From assembly GCF_003286085.1 (NCBI RefSeq), contig NW_020825414.1, positions 39,106-103,105 of the forward strand: 64,000 nucleotides of DNA, written 5' to 3'. The stretch comes from Drosophila persimilis. Its lineage: Eukaryota > Arthropoda > Insecta > Diptera > Drosophilidae. The position numbers were made by a program, and so were the translations under genes. The notes below the pieces were generated by a model. That model was not told the DNA's origin. It was given only the letters and a program-made list of their open reading frames with translations, and did not search any database. Position 1 is the first letter of the stretch; each line of letters opens with the position of its first letter. Below, piece by piece: positions 37,681 to 47,752 of this stretch.

Positions 37681-40069
37681 TTACAATGTCATTAGCGGTG
37701 GAAATAGTTTGTCCTTTATTTGAGATAATAAAAGTATGCAATAGATCTATAAGGGCATCCATTTTTTTGCCCATTTCACTTACAAGGAGAAGATTTTGGT
37801 GCACTACCTGCATTAGCTGGTCATTCACATATGGGGCCCCAGGCTGCTGGTATAGCTGTGGTTGGGGGGCGTGCTTCTGTGACTCTCGCTGCTGTTGTTG
37901 ATGCCCACGAGAGGAGGAGTGTGGCCTGCTGATGCTGTTGCCCTGAAGGTCATCGGATGGTTGATTTTTGTTGCTAAAAGGCTGGAGGTTTGGCGTCTTA
38001 TTAGTGTACCGGCTGATGGTGGGCTGTTGGGAGTTGTTATGTTGTTGCTGCAGGTTAGCCGGCGCAGGCTTTTGTGTCTTTTGCTGCTGCTGGTGATGCC
38101 CGCGAGGGGCCCTGCTGATGTTGCTTTCCTGCTGGCCAACGGACAGTTTATTGTTGTTGCTGAAAAGTTGACTAAAAAGCTGGCGTTTTGGGGCCTTGTT
38201 AATGTTCTGGCTGTTGGTCGGCTGGGAGCTGTTGTTGTTGTGCTGCTGCTGCTGCGTGTTTTGGTGTGGTTTAGGTAGGTGGTGTTTTTGTTTTCGCTGC
38301 TGCCATCTCAAGCTTTTGTTTATTTCCCCGCTGTAAGCTGCATTCTGCCGAGTGGAGTTGGTGTTCTTCTGGTGCTGCCAGTTTGTCCGCTTTTGTTTTC
38401 CAATAGCAATGTGCGCCCGGTAGGATTTGAGTGTTGCCTGGGCTTGCTTAAACGCCTTGCAGCCCCTATAGCTGGCAACATGTCCTTCCCCACAATTGGC
38501 ACATTTAGGATTTGGGATCTTAGCCTCGGCGCACGCTGTGGATGGGTGTGCCCCGGCACATTTTTGGCAAACAAAAGCTCGGCGACAGTAATTTTTACTG
38601 TGGCCAAAGCATTGGCAGCGGTGGCATTGAACAGGGTCAATGCGTCTCATTTGTCGTTCAACTGAAATTTCCTGGTTTCCCATAGTAGTCAGTGATAGGA
38701 TTTTGTCATTACCATTGTCTAAGGTTGGTTCCAATTCAACTTCAAACATGTTTAACGGCTTGCGGCTGCGCCTATGTTTAATTACATTTACATAACGCAC
38801 TGAAAGACCCATCTCGCCGATTAATTTGCGTATCCAATCGCAAGGAGTAGAGTGATGCAGATTTCTCAAGATGATACGGTAGCCACGTTCCTTGCGCAGC
38901 TGGTGTGTATGCATATTTATATTGTCTGCATCAAGTTTGGCCATGACTCTGTTGTAGGTTTCCATATCGCCGCAGTCCAGTTTAATTTTGTTACCCCTTA
39001 CACTGGTAGTGGTAAATTTATTTTGTTCCCCTGGTGCGTTGTTAAGGGATTCTATTAAAGGCTGTATGTTAGAAACGTCATGCAGATAGATGGCTGGTAT
39101 TTTAGTTTCTGTGATAGGCCGTTGAGGTTCCTTCTGGTCTGCTGCCTTGTATTGTTGCTGCTGATGCGGCAACTGACCCTGATCCTGCAGGTGGCTCTGC
39201 TGAGTTTGCTGCTGTTGCTGTTGTTGCTGCTGACCCAAGGCTGAGTCACCTGGTGTCTCTGCAGCGTCATCCCGTGTGTATGGATCCATTTCCATAGCTT
39301 CGCTGGGATGTCTGCTTTCTCCTGCATCGGCTGTTGCTGCCGTCGCAGTTTTGGAAAGAGTTTTGGCCAGTTTGGCCGCAATAGTGGGCCCAATATTCAT
39401 TTTAACCGCCTCCATCACTATAGCAGCAGTGACAGATTGGGGACGCTTGGGTCGGGACAGAGTCAAGGGCAATACTTTCCTTATTTTACTGCATAGGGGG
39501 CCTGGTTTTGTGGCCGGAGTTGTACTATGCCGGGCATCTCCTACTCGGTAGTTATTGCCTGCCTTTGATATAGGGTTCTTTGCAGTAGATTTGGGAGTTG
39601 AAGCCACACGCGGCCTGTGCGGTGGCGTGGTTGTCAAAGGATTTAGTCTGGTTTCTACTTTATTATTTTTGTCCATTGTACTCTGGCCAGGGGACTTGTT
39701 GTTGTTGTCGTTTATTTGGGTATGATTAGTGGTCCCGTCGCTGAGGGTTGATATACTGGATACCATTGGAGAGCAGTCCATAGTGGCGTTAGGCGAAGAA
39801 AATTCAGAGTTGCAGATGCTAATTGCATCTTTGTTGGTATTTAGATCAACTTTTTTCCCCTTAACCTCATATTGCACGCTTTCCACCCGCGCATCAATTG
39901 CATTTGCATTTGAATTTCCTACCGCACTTGGCTCAGCAGCCGGTGTATGCGGGGGAGATGGCTGCGTTTGAGGGGGAAATAAATCATTTGAAATTGAGTG
40001 ATTCTCTTTCTCACACATATCCCGGTTTGATGCCATGTTGATAGTATTTGTTTTAAGGCGGGGTTTCAT
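37673..40069 (-). CDS. gag: TART-like Gag (family 2)
   Basis: 798-residue ORF1 protein. Ser/Thr/Asn-rich N-terminus, Gln tract near 277-290, PRE_C2HC-type region at about 380-470 (MHTHQLRKERGYRIILRNLH), three CCHC knuckles at about 480-540 (QCHRCQCFGHSKNYC, VCQKCAGAHPSTAC, KCANCGEGHVASYRGC), then a Gln/Asn-rich basic region and a C-terminal hydrophobic heptad segment (LLLVSEMGKKMDALIDLL). Packages element RNA by analogy with other jockey-clade Gags. Starts at ATG 40069 and overlaps pol by 8 bp, which suggests that pol is made by termination-reinitiation. Confidence 0.94.
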   Translation of the reverse strand: MKPRLKTNTINMASNRDMCEKENHSISNDLFPPQTQPSPPHTPAAEPSAVGNSNANAIDARVESVQYEVKGKKVDLNTNKDAISICNSEFSSPNATMDCSPMVSSISTLSDGTTNHTQINDNNNKSPGQSTMDKNNKVETRLNPLTTTPPHRPRVASTPKSTAKNPISKAGNNYRVGDARHSTTPATKPGPLCSKIRKVLPLTLSRPKRPQSVTAAIVMEAVKMNIGPTIAAKLAKTLSKTATAATADAGESRHPSEAMEMDPYTRDDAAETPGDSALGQQQQQQQQQTQQSHLQDQGQLPHQQQQYKAADQKEPQRPITETKIPAIYLHDVSNIQPLIESLNNAPGEQNKFTTTSVRGNKIKLDCGDMETYNRVMAKLDADNINMHTHQLRKERGYRIILRNLHHSTPCDWIRKLIGEMGLSVRYVNVIKHRRSRKPLNMFEVELEPTLDNGNDKILSLTTMGNQEISVERQMRRIDPVQCHRCQCFGHSKNYCRRAFVCQKCAGAHPSTACAEAKIPNPKCANCGEGHVASYRGCKAFKQAQATLKSYRAHIAIGKQKRTNWQHQKNTNSTRQNAAYSGEINKSLRWQQRKQKHHLPKPHQNTQQQQHNNNSSQPTNSQNINKAPKRQLFSQLFSNNNKLSVGQQESNISRAPRGHHQQQQKTQKPAPANLQQQHNNSQQPTISRYTNKTPNLQPFSNKNQPSDDLQGNSISRPHSSSRGHQQQQRESQKHAPQPQLYQQPGAPYVNDQLMQVVHQNLLLVSEMGKKMDALIDLLHTFIISNKGQTISTANDIVNE

Positions 40070-40072
40070 TGG

Positions 40073-40266
40073 TATTGGTGTAAAATTACAGGGCGCGAGT
40101 AATCTTATGAGTATTAGAGCTATTCAGCGCACACGGATTTATATTAACGCGTATACGTTTACATAGACGATGTATTGGTGTGTAATTTGGCGCGAAAAGT
40201 CTTGTAAGTATTAGGCTATTCAGCGCATACAAATGTATGTTAATGCGTATACGTTTACATACACGG
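40073..40266. repeat. Direct repeat in family 2 5' UTR
   Basis: Two imperfect copies of about 100 bp, 40073-40173 and 40174-40266. Both run TATTGGTGT...GGCGCGA...AGTATTAG...GCTATTCAGCGCA...GCGTATACGTTTACATA. The second copy has diverged at scattered sites. Element 10 has the same at 47756-47949. An 8-bp palindrome CGTATACG is in each unit. Might be duplicated promoter or RNA-binding sequence; role unknown. Confidence 0.75.
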
Positions 40267-40314
40267 AACAAACACTCGCAATACTTATACATGCGCGTCG
40301 GGTTTTACATAAAA

Positions 40315-40334
40315 AATTTTACCACGGTAAAATT
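40315..40334. other. 5' UTR hairpin of family 2
   Basis: Perfect 9-bp inverted repeat AATTTTACC / GGTAAAATT with a 2-nt spacer. Also at 47998-48017 in element 10. Function unknown. Confidence 0.5.
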
Positions 40335-40971
40335 AGTCAGAAAATAAAAACGCTCACGTACGAACAGCTTTGAAAAACGTTAACAAATTGTGTGGACAAT
40401 TAGGGCGATTTAATTATAATTGATTTTATTAATTGTGTGTTTTTTAGAGTTTTTGTTATTTTTCAGATTTATTAGTTTTTTGTTTTTTTTGTGGTTGTGT
40501 GTCGACGGCGCGAGCACAATAAGACTGATTGGCCACAGTGACCCTCAGCTAATTTTATTTGTTTTCGCAATTTACATTTGAACGCATTTACAAATATTTT
40601 TTAACGGCTGTTATTTAACAGCTGAACCACTAATTACACATGGTTGGGACATTTAACTTTACATTACAAGAAATCAAGACACTCTGGCAACAACGTGCAT
40701 TTGTTTACATTTGGAAATTGCATTGTAAGTATTAAAAATTATAAATTTAACAAATATAAGCTATATTAATTATAATTTCTTTGCCCATTTAATTACAGCG
40801 GACGTATATGTATATAGGTATGGACCTCTATCATCAGCTCACTGGATGGAATTGGGTCTGTACAAGTTGGCTTGAGCAGGTGTCAAGACAATGGACCCGG
40901 TGATTTCATCAGGCTGCTGCAACCTCAGGGGAAGTATAAAGCCGCACCGTAAGTGAGTAAGTATTTGATTT

Positions 40972-43900
40972 TTATAGATTGCTTCGCTTATATGCTTCCA
41001 GAGGGCGTGTCTTTCGGTGTGCGCCTTTCCACCATTGGCGCACTGGACGGCGGTGAAATTTCAGGTGACCTGGGAGCGGTCTGAGTAGATGCCCCGTGAC
41101 GTCATTGGACTGCTGCAACTGCCATGGATCGAGCATTAGGCCAATGAGAAGAAGATTCACCAGTGGCTGCTGTAACTGTCGGACAGGCCTTCGTTGGATG
41201 CTGGATATACTGCGGTGCGGATTTGGCGAGCCAGTCAAAAGGCGATTCCAGGGACGGAAATGTGCACCGGCAATGGACGAGGCCCGTGCAGAAGGGAGCA
41301 TTGCAGCCGGCTCGCTGCGCCCAGCCAGAGGATTCGCAACAGGATAGCTGGCCACCGGATGGACTACTCGCCTCCGCTTTCGTCGTGGATTCACCAGGAG
41401 GCCGTCAGTAGCTGTGCCGTTTGCCTGTAGATAGAAGTAAGCAGAGTTATTGCCATCCAGATTGGCATTGATGATTTGTCGTCTTCTTTCAGGTTTTGGA
41501 GTAGAGATAGGCTGCTGCAGGCTGCGAAGCGGATTCGGAGAAGTTGCCAGAGAGTCATTCCGGATACGCAGGTCAATCCCGGCAGTAGGCGAGGCCCTTA
41601 TAGAAGATGGCGTGGGAGGCCGCTCGCTGCAGGCAGCCATAGGAATTACAGCAGGACGGCAGGCCAACGGATGGACTGCTGGGCGCCAGATTTGCCTTGG
41701 ATGCACCAAGAGGCCGTCAGTAGCTGTGATATTTGCCTGTAAATAAAGGTAAGCAGAATTATTGCCATCCAGGTTGGCATTGATGATATTTTGTCTTCTT
41801 TCAGGTTTTGGAGTGGCCATAGCTTTTGGTTGTGCAGCTTCTACACACACAGATGAGGCTTCCTGGTGCGGATTTGTGCAGGCTCGGCTTTCTTCGGCGG
41901 CAAATGCTGCGTCCATCTCGTCGTCGAGTTCCTTCTCAAGTTGCTGCTGCAGGGACTTCATCTGCTCTTCGAGAAGCTGCTCTGGAGTAGGCGGAGGGAG
42001 TTCGTGCGGTTCAAGCGGAGTCATTATGAGCCTTTGTATGTATTCAGGTTCAAAACGAATCTTCTGTGCCATTTCTAATCGATTCATTTCTCCTCTTCTG
42101 AGACATTGCGCCATACAATTAACCCAGATTATTGAGGGTCTCTCCTGCGGGATACCAAGGGCTATGCAACGCTCTTGTTCAAGGCGTTTCCGTTCGACAA
42201 GTGCTTCCTTGGCTTGGGACTCCCGGAGTTGGCGCTGTTGTTCAATTTCAAGCTGCTCGTGCCTGATTAAAGTTGGCAGCAGTAGTTGTTGTTGTGCTGC
42301 CTGCTGCAGGAGTTGTTGTTGGAGAGGCCGAAAGTGAGTTTCCAGCTGCTTTGTGTATCTTGGCCGGTCAAGCCTTTGAGGAATGAATGGCTGCATGATG
42401 AGTCTTTTTGCTTCCAGATTTGGATGGCGAAATAGTGAAGCTGCTAGTCTGCCGCTGGCTTTATCAAAGGTTTCTTCTGCAGAGTCAATGTTGTGTGCAT
42501 CTCGGATAACTTGATTTCTTGTGTACCTGCTAGCCTTCACGATTTTCCGTAGGAGTTGGTTCTGTGCGCTTTCTACCCTGCAAAATTGTGATTCGCATAC
42601 CAATGCTCCCCATACAGGTAAGGCATATTGCCATATTGGGGCGATTAATTGCTTATATATAACCATTTTGCATCTTTTAGATAGCCGGCTCTGATGACCA
42701 ATGATCCAGTTCAGTCTTATGGCTGCTGCTCTCACTCGAATTGCTAACTGGGTGGTATGGGCATGTAGCACAAGTTTCCTGTCCATTATCAAGCCTAGAT
42801 AGCGATGCCTTGGCTTACTTTTGATTGCTTCGTTGTACATTTTTGGCGATAGCTCACCTATGCCATTTGCAATCGATCGCCTTGTGTAGAGGACATGGAC
42901 CGTTTTGCTGGTATTAAGGCTGATGCACCATTTGGAAGCCCAGGCAGTGAAGTGTTCAAGATAGCACTGATTTGTTCTAACCGCTGTACTGGCTTCTTTT
43001 TTAGCACATAGGATGATTGTGTCATCTGCGTAAGTAGAAAGCATCATGTTGTTGTATATATTCGACTCAATTCTTTCATTTTGTTCTGACAGGTGCGGTA
43101 GCGGCATATCCGACGTGAAGACTGTGTAGAGTACAGGGCCGAGGACGCTACCCTGGGGCACTCCTGCGCAAATCCTTCCAGGTCTCGAGCGTATTCCATT
43201 GTTTCCGTTTACAATAAATGTTCTATCTGCTAAGTAACTTTTTAAAACGTTGTAATATGTAAACGGGAGTAGCTTCGCTAGCTTAAGTAGTAGACCATTA
43301 TGCCAAACTCGGTCAAAGGCTTCGCTCACGTCGATAAATACAGCAGAACAAAATAACTGTTTCTCATATGCATCAAGAATATACTGTGTAACGCGTGCCA
43401 GTTGTTGCTCCGTGCTGTGCTCTTTCCTGAATCCAAACTGATGAGAGGGAATAGCCTTCTCAAAGTCTTCGCATTCAAACATCCTTTCCATGAGCAAGGT
43501 TTCAAAGATTTTAGAGAAGCCAGCCAAAAGGCTAATCGGTCGATAAGAGCCAACTTCATTTGCATTTTTGCTCGGTTTTTTAATCATTGTAATAGCAGCA
43601 CATTTCCATTGTTTGGGGAAATGGCCATGTCTCAAGATGCAATTGTAAATATTTGTCAAATGAATAATTACCTTTTGAGGTAGCGCTTTAATGACTCTGT
43701 TGTTTATTTGGTCCATGCCAGGAGCCTTTTTGTTTTGCAGAGATTTGATTTCCATCATAACTTCATTGGGGGAAATAGGCCTGAACGGGAGTCTATTTAC
43801 ATCGTATTCCCGCCCAAATTGTTGCCTCTGAAGCCAGGCAGGTTTAGTTGTTAAGCGTTTGAGCTGCGCTATTTCATTACACTCCATAACTACGCTATTT

Positions 43901-45363
43901 CTAAATTCGTCAGAGTTTATGAGTTTTGGTGTGAATCTTTCTTCTAAATGTGAAACAAAAGCTTCAGCTTTCTCCTCGCTACTCTTTGTCCACCTATAGC
44001 CTTCTCTACTACCACTACTGCTGGGAATTTTCAATGGCCAGTTTGGTTCTGGCTGCCTCTTTAAAGTGTTTGTTAAGCGCCATAGTTTTTGCATTCTGTA
44101 ACGATCTTGAGCGTCTACTTTTTTGAAAAGGTTATTGATCTGGTTATTTTTAGCCTTACGAAGGGCCTTTTTTAGCCGATGATTTGCTGCGTTGTATAAC
44201 CTTCGCGTCTCCAAGGTGGGTCTGCGCATGTGCTCCCTTTTATGCTGCCATTTGAGCCTTAATAGTTTCTGTGTTTTCCTATCTAGTGGTAGTTGCCCTG
44301 TGCGTGGGCGAGAACGCGGATTTATTAGTGAAGTTGCAGCCGCCGCTGCATTGTAGATGTTTTGATTTAGAATGTCGATCGCATCCTCAATGTCTTCTCC
44401 TGAGTTTATTTCCATGTTGAGATTGATACGCTGCGATAGGAAATCTTGGAATTTTTTGACATTTGCTTTGCTTGGTAGAAGTCGGCGCTTTGTTACCGGG
44501 ACTGTCGTTGAGCCATTGATGCCCAGGTTAATGAAGATAGGAAGATGGTCTGATTGCAGGTCAACTGCTGAATAGGTGTGAATTCTGTCATAGTTTATGC
44601 CAGCATATACTGCCAAATCGATAGCGGAGGGCCTTTTTCTTTGATCAAATGGGTAGTGTGTGGCTCCCCCAGTGGCCAACACATTTAAGCAGGTGTTTGC
44701 ATGGATCGTGTTCATTAAAACTCTGCCTCTTTTACAGGATCGCACATTTCCCCACCATGGGTGCTTAGCGTTCCAGTCCCCGCAAACTATAAATTTGGAG
44801 CCATAACAGAGTTCGCTCATGTACTTGAATAACCTTTTGAAGTGCTGCTCCGTCCAGGTGATAGTTGGCGGGCAATATATTGGCGCTAGAGCAATGACCT
44901 CATTATTGTTAGTGGTTAATGCGATGGGAGCACACTGCAAGAAATTTTCTGTAATTGGTTCAAGTGCAATGTGCTTGAGACCAGTTTTGACATAAATGGC
45001 TACTCCACCTTTCCTTCTGGAGGAAGGGTGTGAGGCAGTATACAGTACGTAGTCTTTTATGGTTAGATTGTCTGTTATTGTGGTAGTAGGGTCATTTGTG
45101 GTTATGCGGGTTTCAATAACCATCATTATGTCCACGTTATTACGCTGCATAAATAGTTCTAACTCCAAAATTTTGTTTTTTAGACCACAGGCGTTCCAAT
45201 AAACGATTTTGAGAGAGCTGTTGTACTGGGCGCCTGTAGTAGCAGTAGTGGTATGAGCTAAGTTATTTGTATTTACATTTATGGTGGTAGTAGCTAGAGA
45301 ATTGGCTGTATTGTTGGCCGAAATAGTGTTTGTAGTATACGGTATTTCGGCGTAATTATTCAT
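40972..45363 (-). CDS. pol: TART-like Pol (family 2)
   Basis: 1463 residues with the same endonuclease, reverse transcriptase (YADD near 776), coiled-coil and duplicated C-terminal repeats as element 9. Has PRSRPRTG where element 9 has PRSHPRTG. All catalytic motifs intact. The antisense introns fall at 41437-41492 and 41749-41804 within the duplicated part. Confidence 0.94.
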   Translation of the reverse strand: MNNYAEIPYTTNTISANNTANSLATTTINVNTNNLAHTTTATTGAQYNSSLKIVYWNACGLKNKILELELFMQRNNVDIMMVIETRITTNDPTTTITDNLTIKDYVLYTASHPSSRRKGGVAIYVKTGLKHIALEPITENFLQCAPIALTTNNNEVIALAPIYCPPTITWTEQHFKRLFKYMSELCYGSKFIVCGDWNAKHPWWGNVRSCKRGRVLMNTIHANTCLNVLATGGATHYPFDQRKRPSAIDLAVYAGINYDRIHTYSAVDLQSDHLPIFINLGINGSTTVPVTKRRLLPSKANVKKFQDFLSQRINLNMEINSGEDIEDAIDILNQNIYNAAAAATSLINPRSRPRTGQLPLDRKTQKLLRLKWQHKREHMRRPTLETRRLYNAANHRLKKALRKAKNNQINNLFKKVDAQDRYRMQKLWRLTNTLKRQPEPNWPLKIPSSSGSREGYRWTKSSEEKAEAFVSHLEERFTPKLINSDEFRNSVVMECNEIAQLKRLTTKPAWLQRQQFGREYDVNRLPFRPISPNEVMMEIKSLQNKKAPGMDQINNRVIKALPQKVIIHLTNIYNCILRHGHFPKQWKCAAITMIKKPSKNANEVGSYRPISLLAGFSKIFETLLMERMFECEDFEKAIPSHQFGFRKEHSTEQQLARVTQYILDAYEKQLFCSAVFIDVSEAFDRVWHNGLLLKLAKLLPFTYYNVLKSYLADRTFIVNGNNGIRSRPGRICAGVPQGSVLGPVLYTVFTSDMPLPHLSEQNERIESNIYNNMMLSTYADDTIILCAKKEASTAVRTNQCYLEHFTAWASKWCISLNTSKTVHVLYTRRSIANGIGELSPKMYNEAIKSKPRHRYLGLIMDRKLVLHAHTTQLAIRVRAAAIRLNWIIGHQSRLSKRCKMVIYKQLIAPIWQYALPVWGALVCESQFCRVESAQNQLLRKIVKASRYTRNQVIRDAHNIDSAEETFDKASGRLAASLFRHPNLEAKRLIMQPFIPQRLDRPRYTKQLETHFRPLQQQLLQQAAQQQLLLPTLIRHEQLEIEQQRQLRESQAKEALVERKRLEQERCIALGIPQERPSIIWVNCMAQCLRRGEMNRLEMAQKIRFEPEYIQRLIMTPLEPHELPPPTPEQLLEEQMKSLQQQLEKELDDEMDAAFAAEESRACTNPHQEASSVCVEAAQPKAMATPKPERRQNIINANLDGNNSAYLYLQANITATDGLLVHPRQIWRPAVHPLACRPAVIPMAACSERPPTPSSIRASPTAGIDLRIRNDSLATSPNPLRSLQQPISTPKPERRRQIINANLDGNNSAYFYLQANGTATDGLLVNPRRKRRRVVHPVASYPVANPLAGRSEPAAMLPSARASSIAGAHFRPWNRLLTGSPNPHRSISSIQRRPVRQLQQPLVNLLLIGLMLDPWQLQQSNDVTGHLLRPLPGHLKFHRRPVRQWWKGAHRKTRPLEAYKRSNL

Positions 45364-47752
45364 TTACAATGTCATTAGCGGTGGAAATAGTTTGTCCTTT
45401 ATTTGAGATAATAAAAGTATGCAATAGATCTATAAGGGCATCCATTTTTTTGCCCATTTCACTTACAAGGAGAAGATTTTGGTGCACTACCTGCATTAGC
45501 TGGTCATTCACATATGGGGCCCCAGGCTGCTGGTATAGCTGTGGTTGGGGGGCGTGCTTCTGTGACTCTCGCTGCTGTTGTTGATGCCCACGAGAGGAGG
45601 AGTGTGGCCTGCTGATGCTGTTGCCCTGAAGGTCATCGGATGGTTGATTTTTGTTGCTAAAAGGCTGGAGGTTTGGCGTCTTATTAGTGTACCGGCTGAT
45701 GGTGGGCTGTTGGGAGTTGTTATGTTGTTGCTGCAGGTTAGCCGGCGCAGGCTTTTGTGTCTTTTGCTGCTGCTGGTGATGCCCGCGAGGGGCCCTGCTG
45801 ATGTTGCTTTCCTGCTGGCCAACGGACAGTTTATTGTTGTTGCTGAAAAGTTGACTAAAAAGCTGGCGTTTTGGGGCCTTGTTGATGTTCTGGCTGTTGG
45901 TCGGCTGGGAGCTGTTGTTGTTGTGCTGCTGCTGCTGCGTGTTTTGGTGTGGTTTAGGTAGGTGGTGTTTTTGTTTTCGCTGCTGCCATCTCAAGCTTTT
46001 GTTTATTTCCCCGCTGTAAGCTGCATTCTGCCGAGTGGAGTTGGTGTTCTTCTGGTGCTGCCAGTTTGTCCGCTTTTGTTTTCCAATAGCAATGTGCGCC
46101 CGGTAGGATTTGAGTGTTGCCTGGGCTTGCTTAAACGCCTTGCAGCCCCTATAGCTGGCAACATGTCCTTCCCCACAATTGGCACATTTAGGATTTGGGA
46201 TCTTAGCCTCGGCGCACGCTGTGGATGGGTGTGCCCCGGCACATTTTTGGCAAACAAAAGCTCGGCGACAGTAATTTTTACTGTGGCCAAAGCATTGGCA
46301 GCGGTGGCATTGAACAGGGTCAATGCGTCTCATTTGTCGTTCAACTGAAATTTCCTGGTTTCCCATAGTAGTCAGTGATAGGATTTTGTCATTACCATTG
46401 TCTAAGGTTGGTTCCAATTCAACTTCAAACATGTTTAACGGCTTGCGGCTGCGCCTATGTTTAATTACATTTACATAACGCACTGAAAGACCCATCTCGC
46501 CGATTAATTTGCGTATCCAATCGCAAGGAGTAGAGTGATGCAGATTTCTCAAGATGATACGGTAGCCACGTTCCTTGCGCAGCTGGTGTGTATGCATATT
46601 TATATTGTCTGCATCAAGTTTGGCCATGACTCTGTTGTAGGTTTCCATATCGCCGCAGTCCAGTTTAATTTTGTTACCCCTTACACTGGTAGTGGTAAAT
46701 TTATTTTGTTCCCCTGGTGCGTTGTTAAGGGATTCTATTAAAGGCTGTATGTTAGAAACGTCATGCAGATAGATGGCTGGTATTTTAGTTTCTGTGATAG
46801 GCCGTTGAGGTTCCTTCTGGTCTGCTGCCTTGTATTGTTGCTGCTGATGCGGCAACTGACCCTGATCCTGCAGGTGGCTCTGCTGAGTTTGCTGCTGTTG
46901 CTGTTGTTGCTGCTGACCCAAGGCTGAGTCACCTGGTGTCTCTGCAGCGTCATCCCGTGTGTATGGATCCATTTCCATAGCTTCGCTGGGATGTCTGCTT
47001 TCTCCTGCATCGGCTGTTGCTGCCGTCGCAGTTTTGGAAAGAGTTTTGGCCAGTTTGGCCGCAATAGTGGGCCCAATATTCATTTTAACCGCCTCCATCA
47101 CTATAGCAGCAGTGACAGATTGGGGACGCTTGGGTCGGGACAGAGTCAAGGGCAATACTTTCCTTATTTTACTGCATAGGGGGCCTGGTTTTGTGGCCGG
47201 AGTTGTACTATGCCGGGCATCTCCTACTCGGTAGTTATTGCCTGCCTTTGATATAGGGTTCTTTGCAGTAGATTTGGGAGTTGAAGCCACACGCGGCCTG
47301 TGCGGTGGCGTGGTTGTCAAAGGATTTAGTCTGGTTTCTACTTTATTATTTTTGTCCATTGTACTCTGGCCAGGGGACTTGTTGTTGTTGTCGTTTATTT
47401 GGGTATGATTAGTGGTCCCGTCGCTGAGGGTTGATATACTGGATACCATTGGAGAGCAGTCCATAGTGGCGTTAGGCGAAGAAAATTCAGAGTTGCAGAT
47501 GCTAATTGCATCTTTGTTGGTATTTAGATCAACTTTTTTCCCCTTAACCTCATATTGCACGCTTTCCACCCGCGCATCAATTGCATTTGCATTTGAATTT
47601 CCTACCGCACTTGGCTCAGCAGCCGGTGTATGCGGGGGAGATGGCTGCGTTTGAGGGGGAAATAAATCATTTGAAATTGAGTGATTCTCTTTCTCACACA
47701 TATCCCGGTTTGATGCCATGTTGATAGTATTTGTTTTAAGGCGGGGTTTCAT
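45356..47752 (-). CDS. gag: TART-like Gag (family 2)
   Basis: 798 residues, identical in translation to the Gag of element 9 as far as could be read. PRE_C2HC-type region and three CCHC knuckles intact. Overlaps pol by the 8-bp ATGAATAA. Confidence 0.94.
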   Translation of the reverse strand: MKPRLKTNTINMASNRDMCEKENHSISNDLFPPQTQPSPPHTPAAEPSAVGNSNANAIDARVESVQYEVKGKKVDLNTNKDAISICNSEFSSPNATMDCSPMVSSISTLSDGTTNHTQINDNNNKSPGQSTMDKNNKVETRLNPLTTTPPHRPRVASTPKSTAKNPISKAGNNYRVGDARHSTTPATKPGPLCSKIRKVLPLTLSRPKRPQSVTAAIVMEAVKMNIGPTIAAKLAKTLSKTATAATADAGESRHPSEAMEMDPYTRDDAAETPGDSALGQQQQQQQQQTQQSHLQDQGQLPHQQQQYKAADQKEPQRPITETKIPAIYLHDVSNIQPLIESLNNAPGEQNKFTTTSVRGNKIKLDCGDMETYNRVMAKLDADNINMHTHQLRKERGYRIILRNLHHSTPCDWIRKLIGEMGLSVRYVNVIKHRRSRKPLNMFEVELEPTLDNGNDKILSLTTMGNQEISVERQMRRIDPVQCHRCQCFGHSKNYCRRAFVCQKCAGAHPSTACAEAKIPNPKCANCGEGHVASYRGCKAFKQAQATLKSYRAHIAIGKQKRTNWQHQKNTNSTRQNAAYSGEINKSLRWQQRKQKHHLPKPHQNTQQQQHNNNSSQPTNSQNINKAPKRQLFSQLFSNNNKLSVGQQESNISRAPRGHHQQQQKTQKPAPANLQQQHNNSQQPTISRYTNKTPNLQPFSNKNQPSDDLQGNSISRPHSSSRGHQQQQRESQKHAPQPQLYQQPGAPYVNDQLMQVVHQNLLLVSEMGKKMDALIDLLHTFIISNKGQTISTANDIVNE

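Larger units (their letters stand above)
32804..40482 (-). mobile_element. Element 9: TART-like two-ORF element (family 2), full length
   Basis: 7679-bp element with gag and pol. T4 tail (32804-32807) and terminus GTGGTTGTGTGCCGACGG on the + strand; 5' end at 40482 before the T8 run of element 10. 3' UTR 32804-33288, Pol 33289-37680, Gag 37673-40069, 5' UTR 40070-40482. AATAAA (minus strand) lies about 65 nt before the tail. Almost identical to element 10, so both are recent. Confidence 0.93.
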
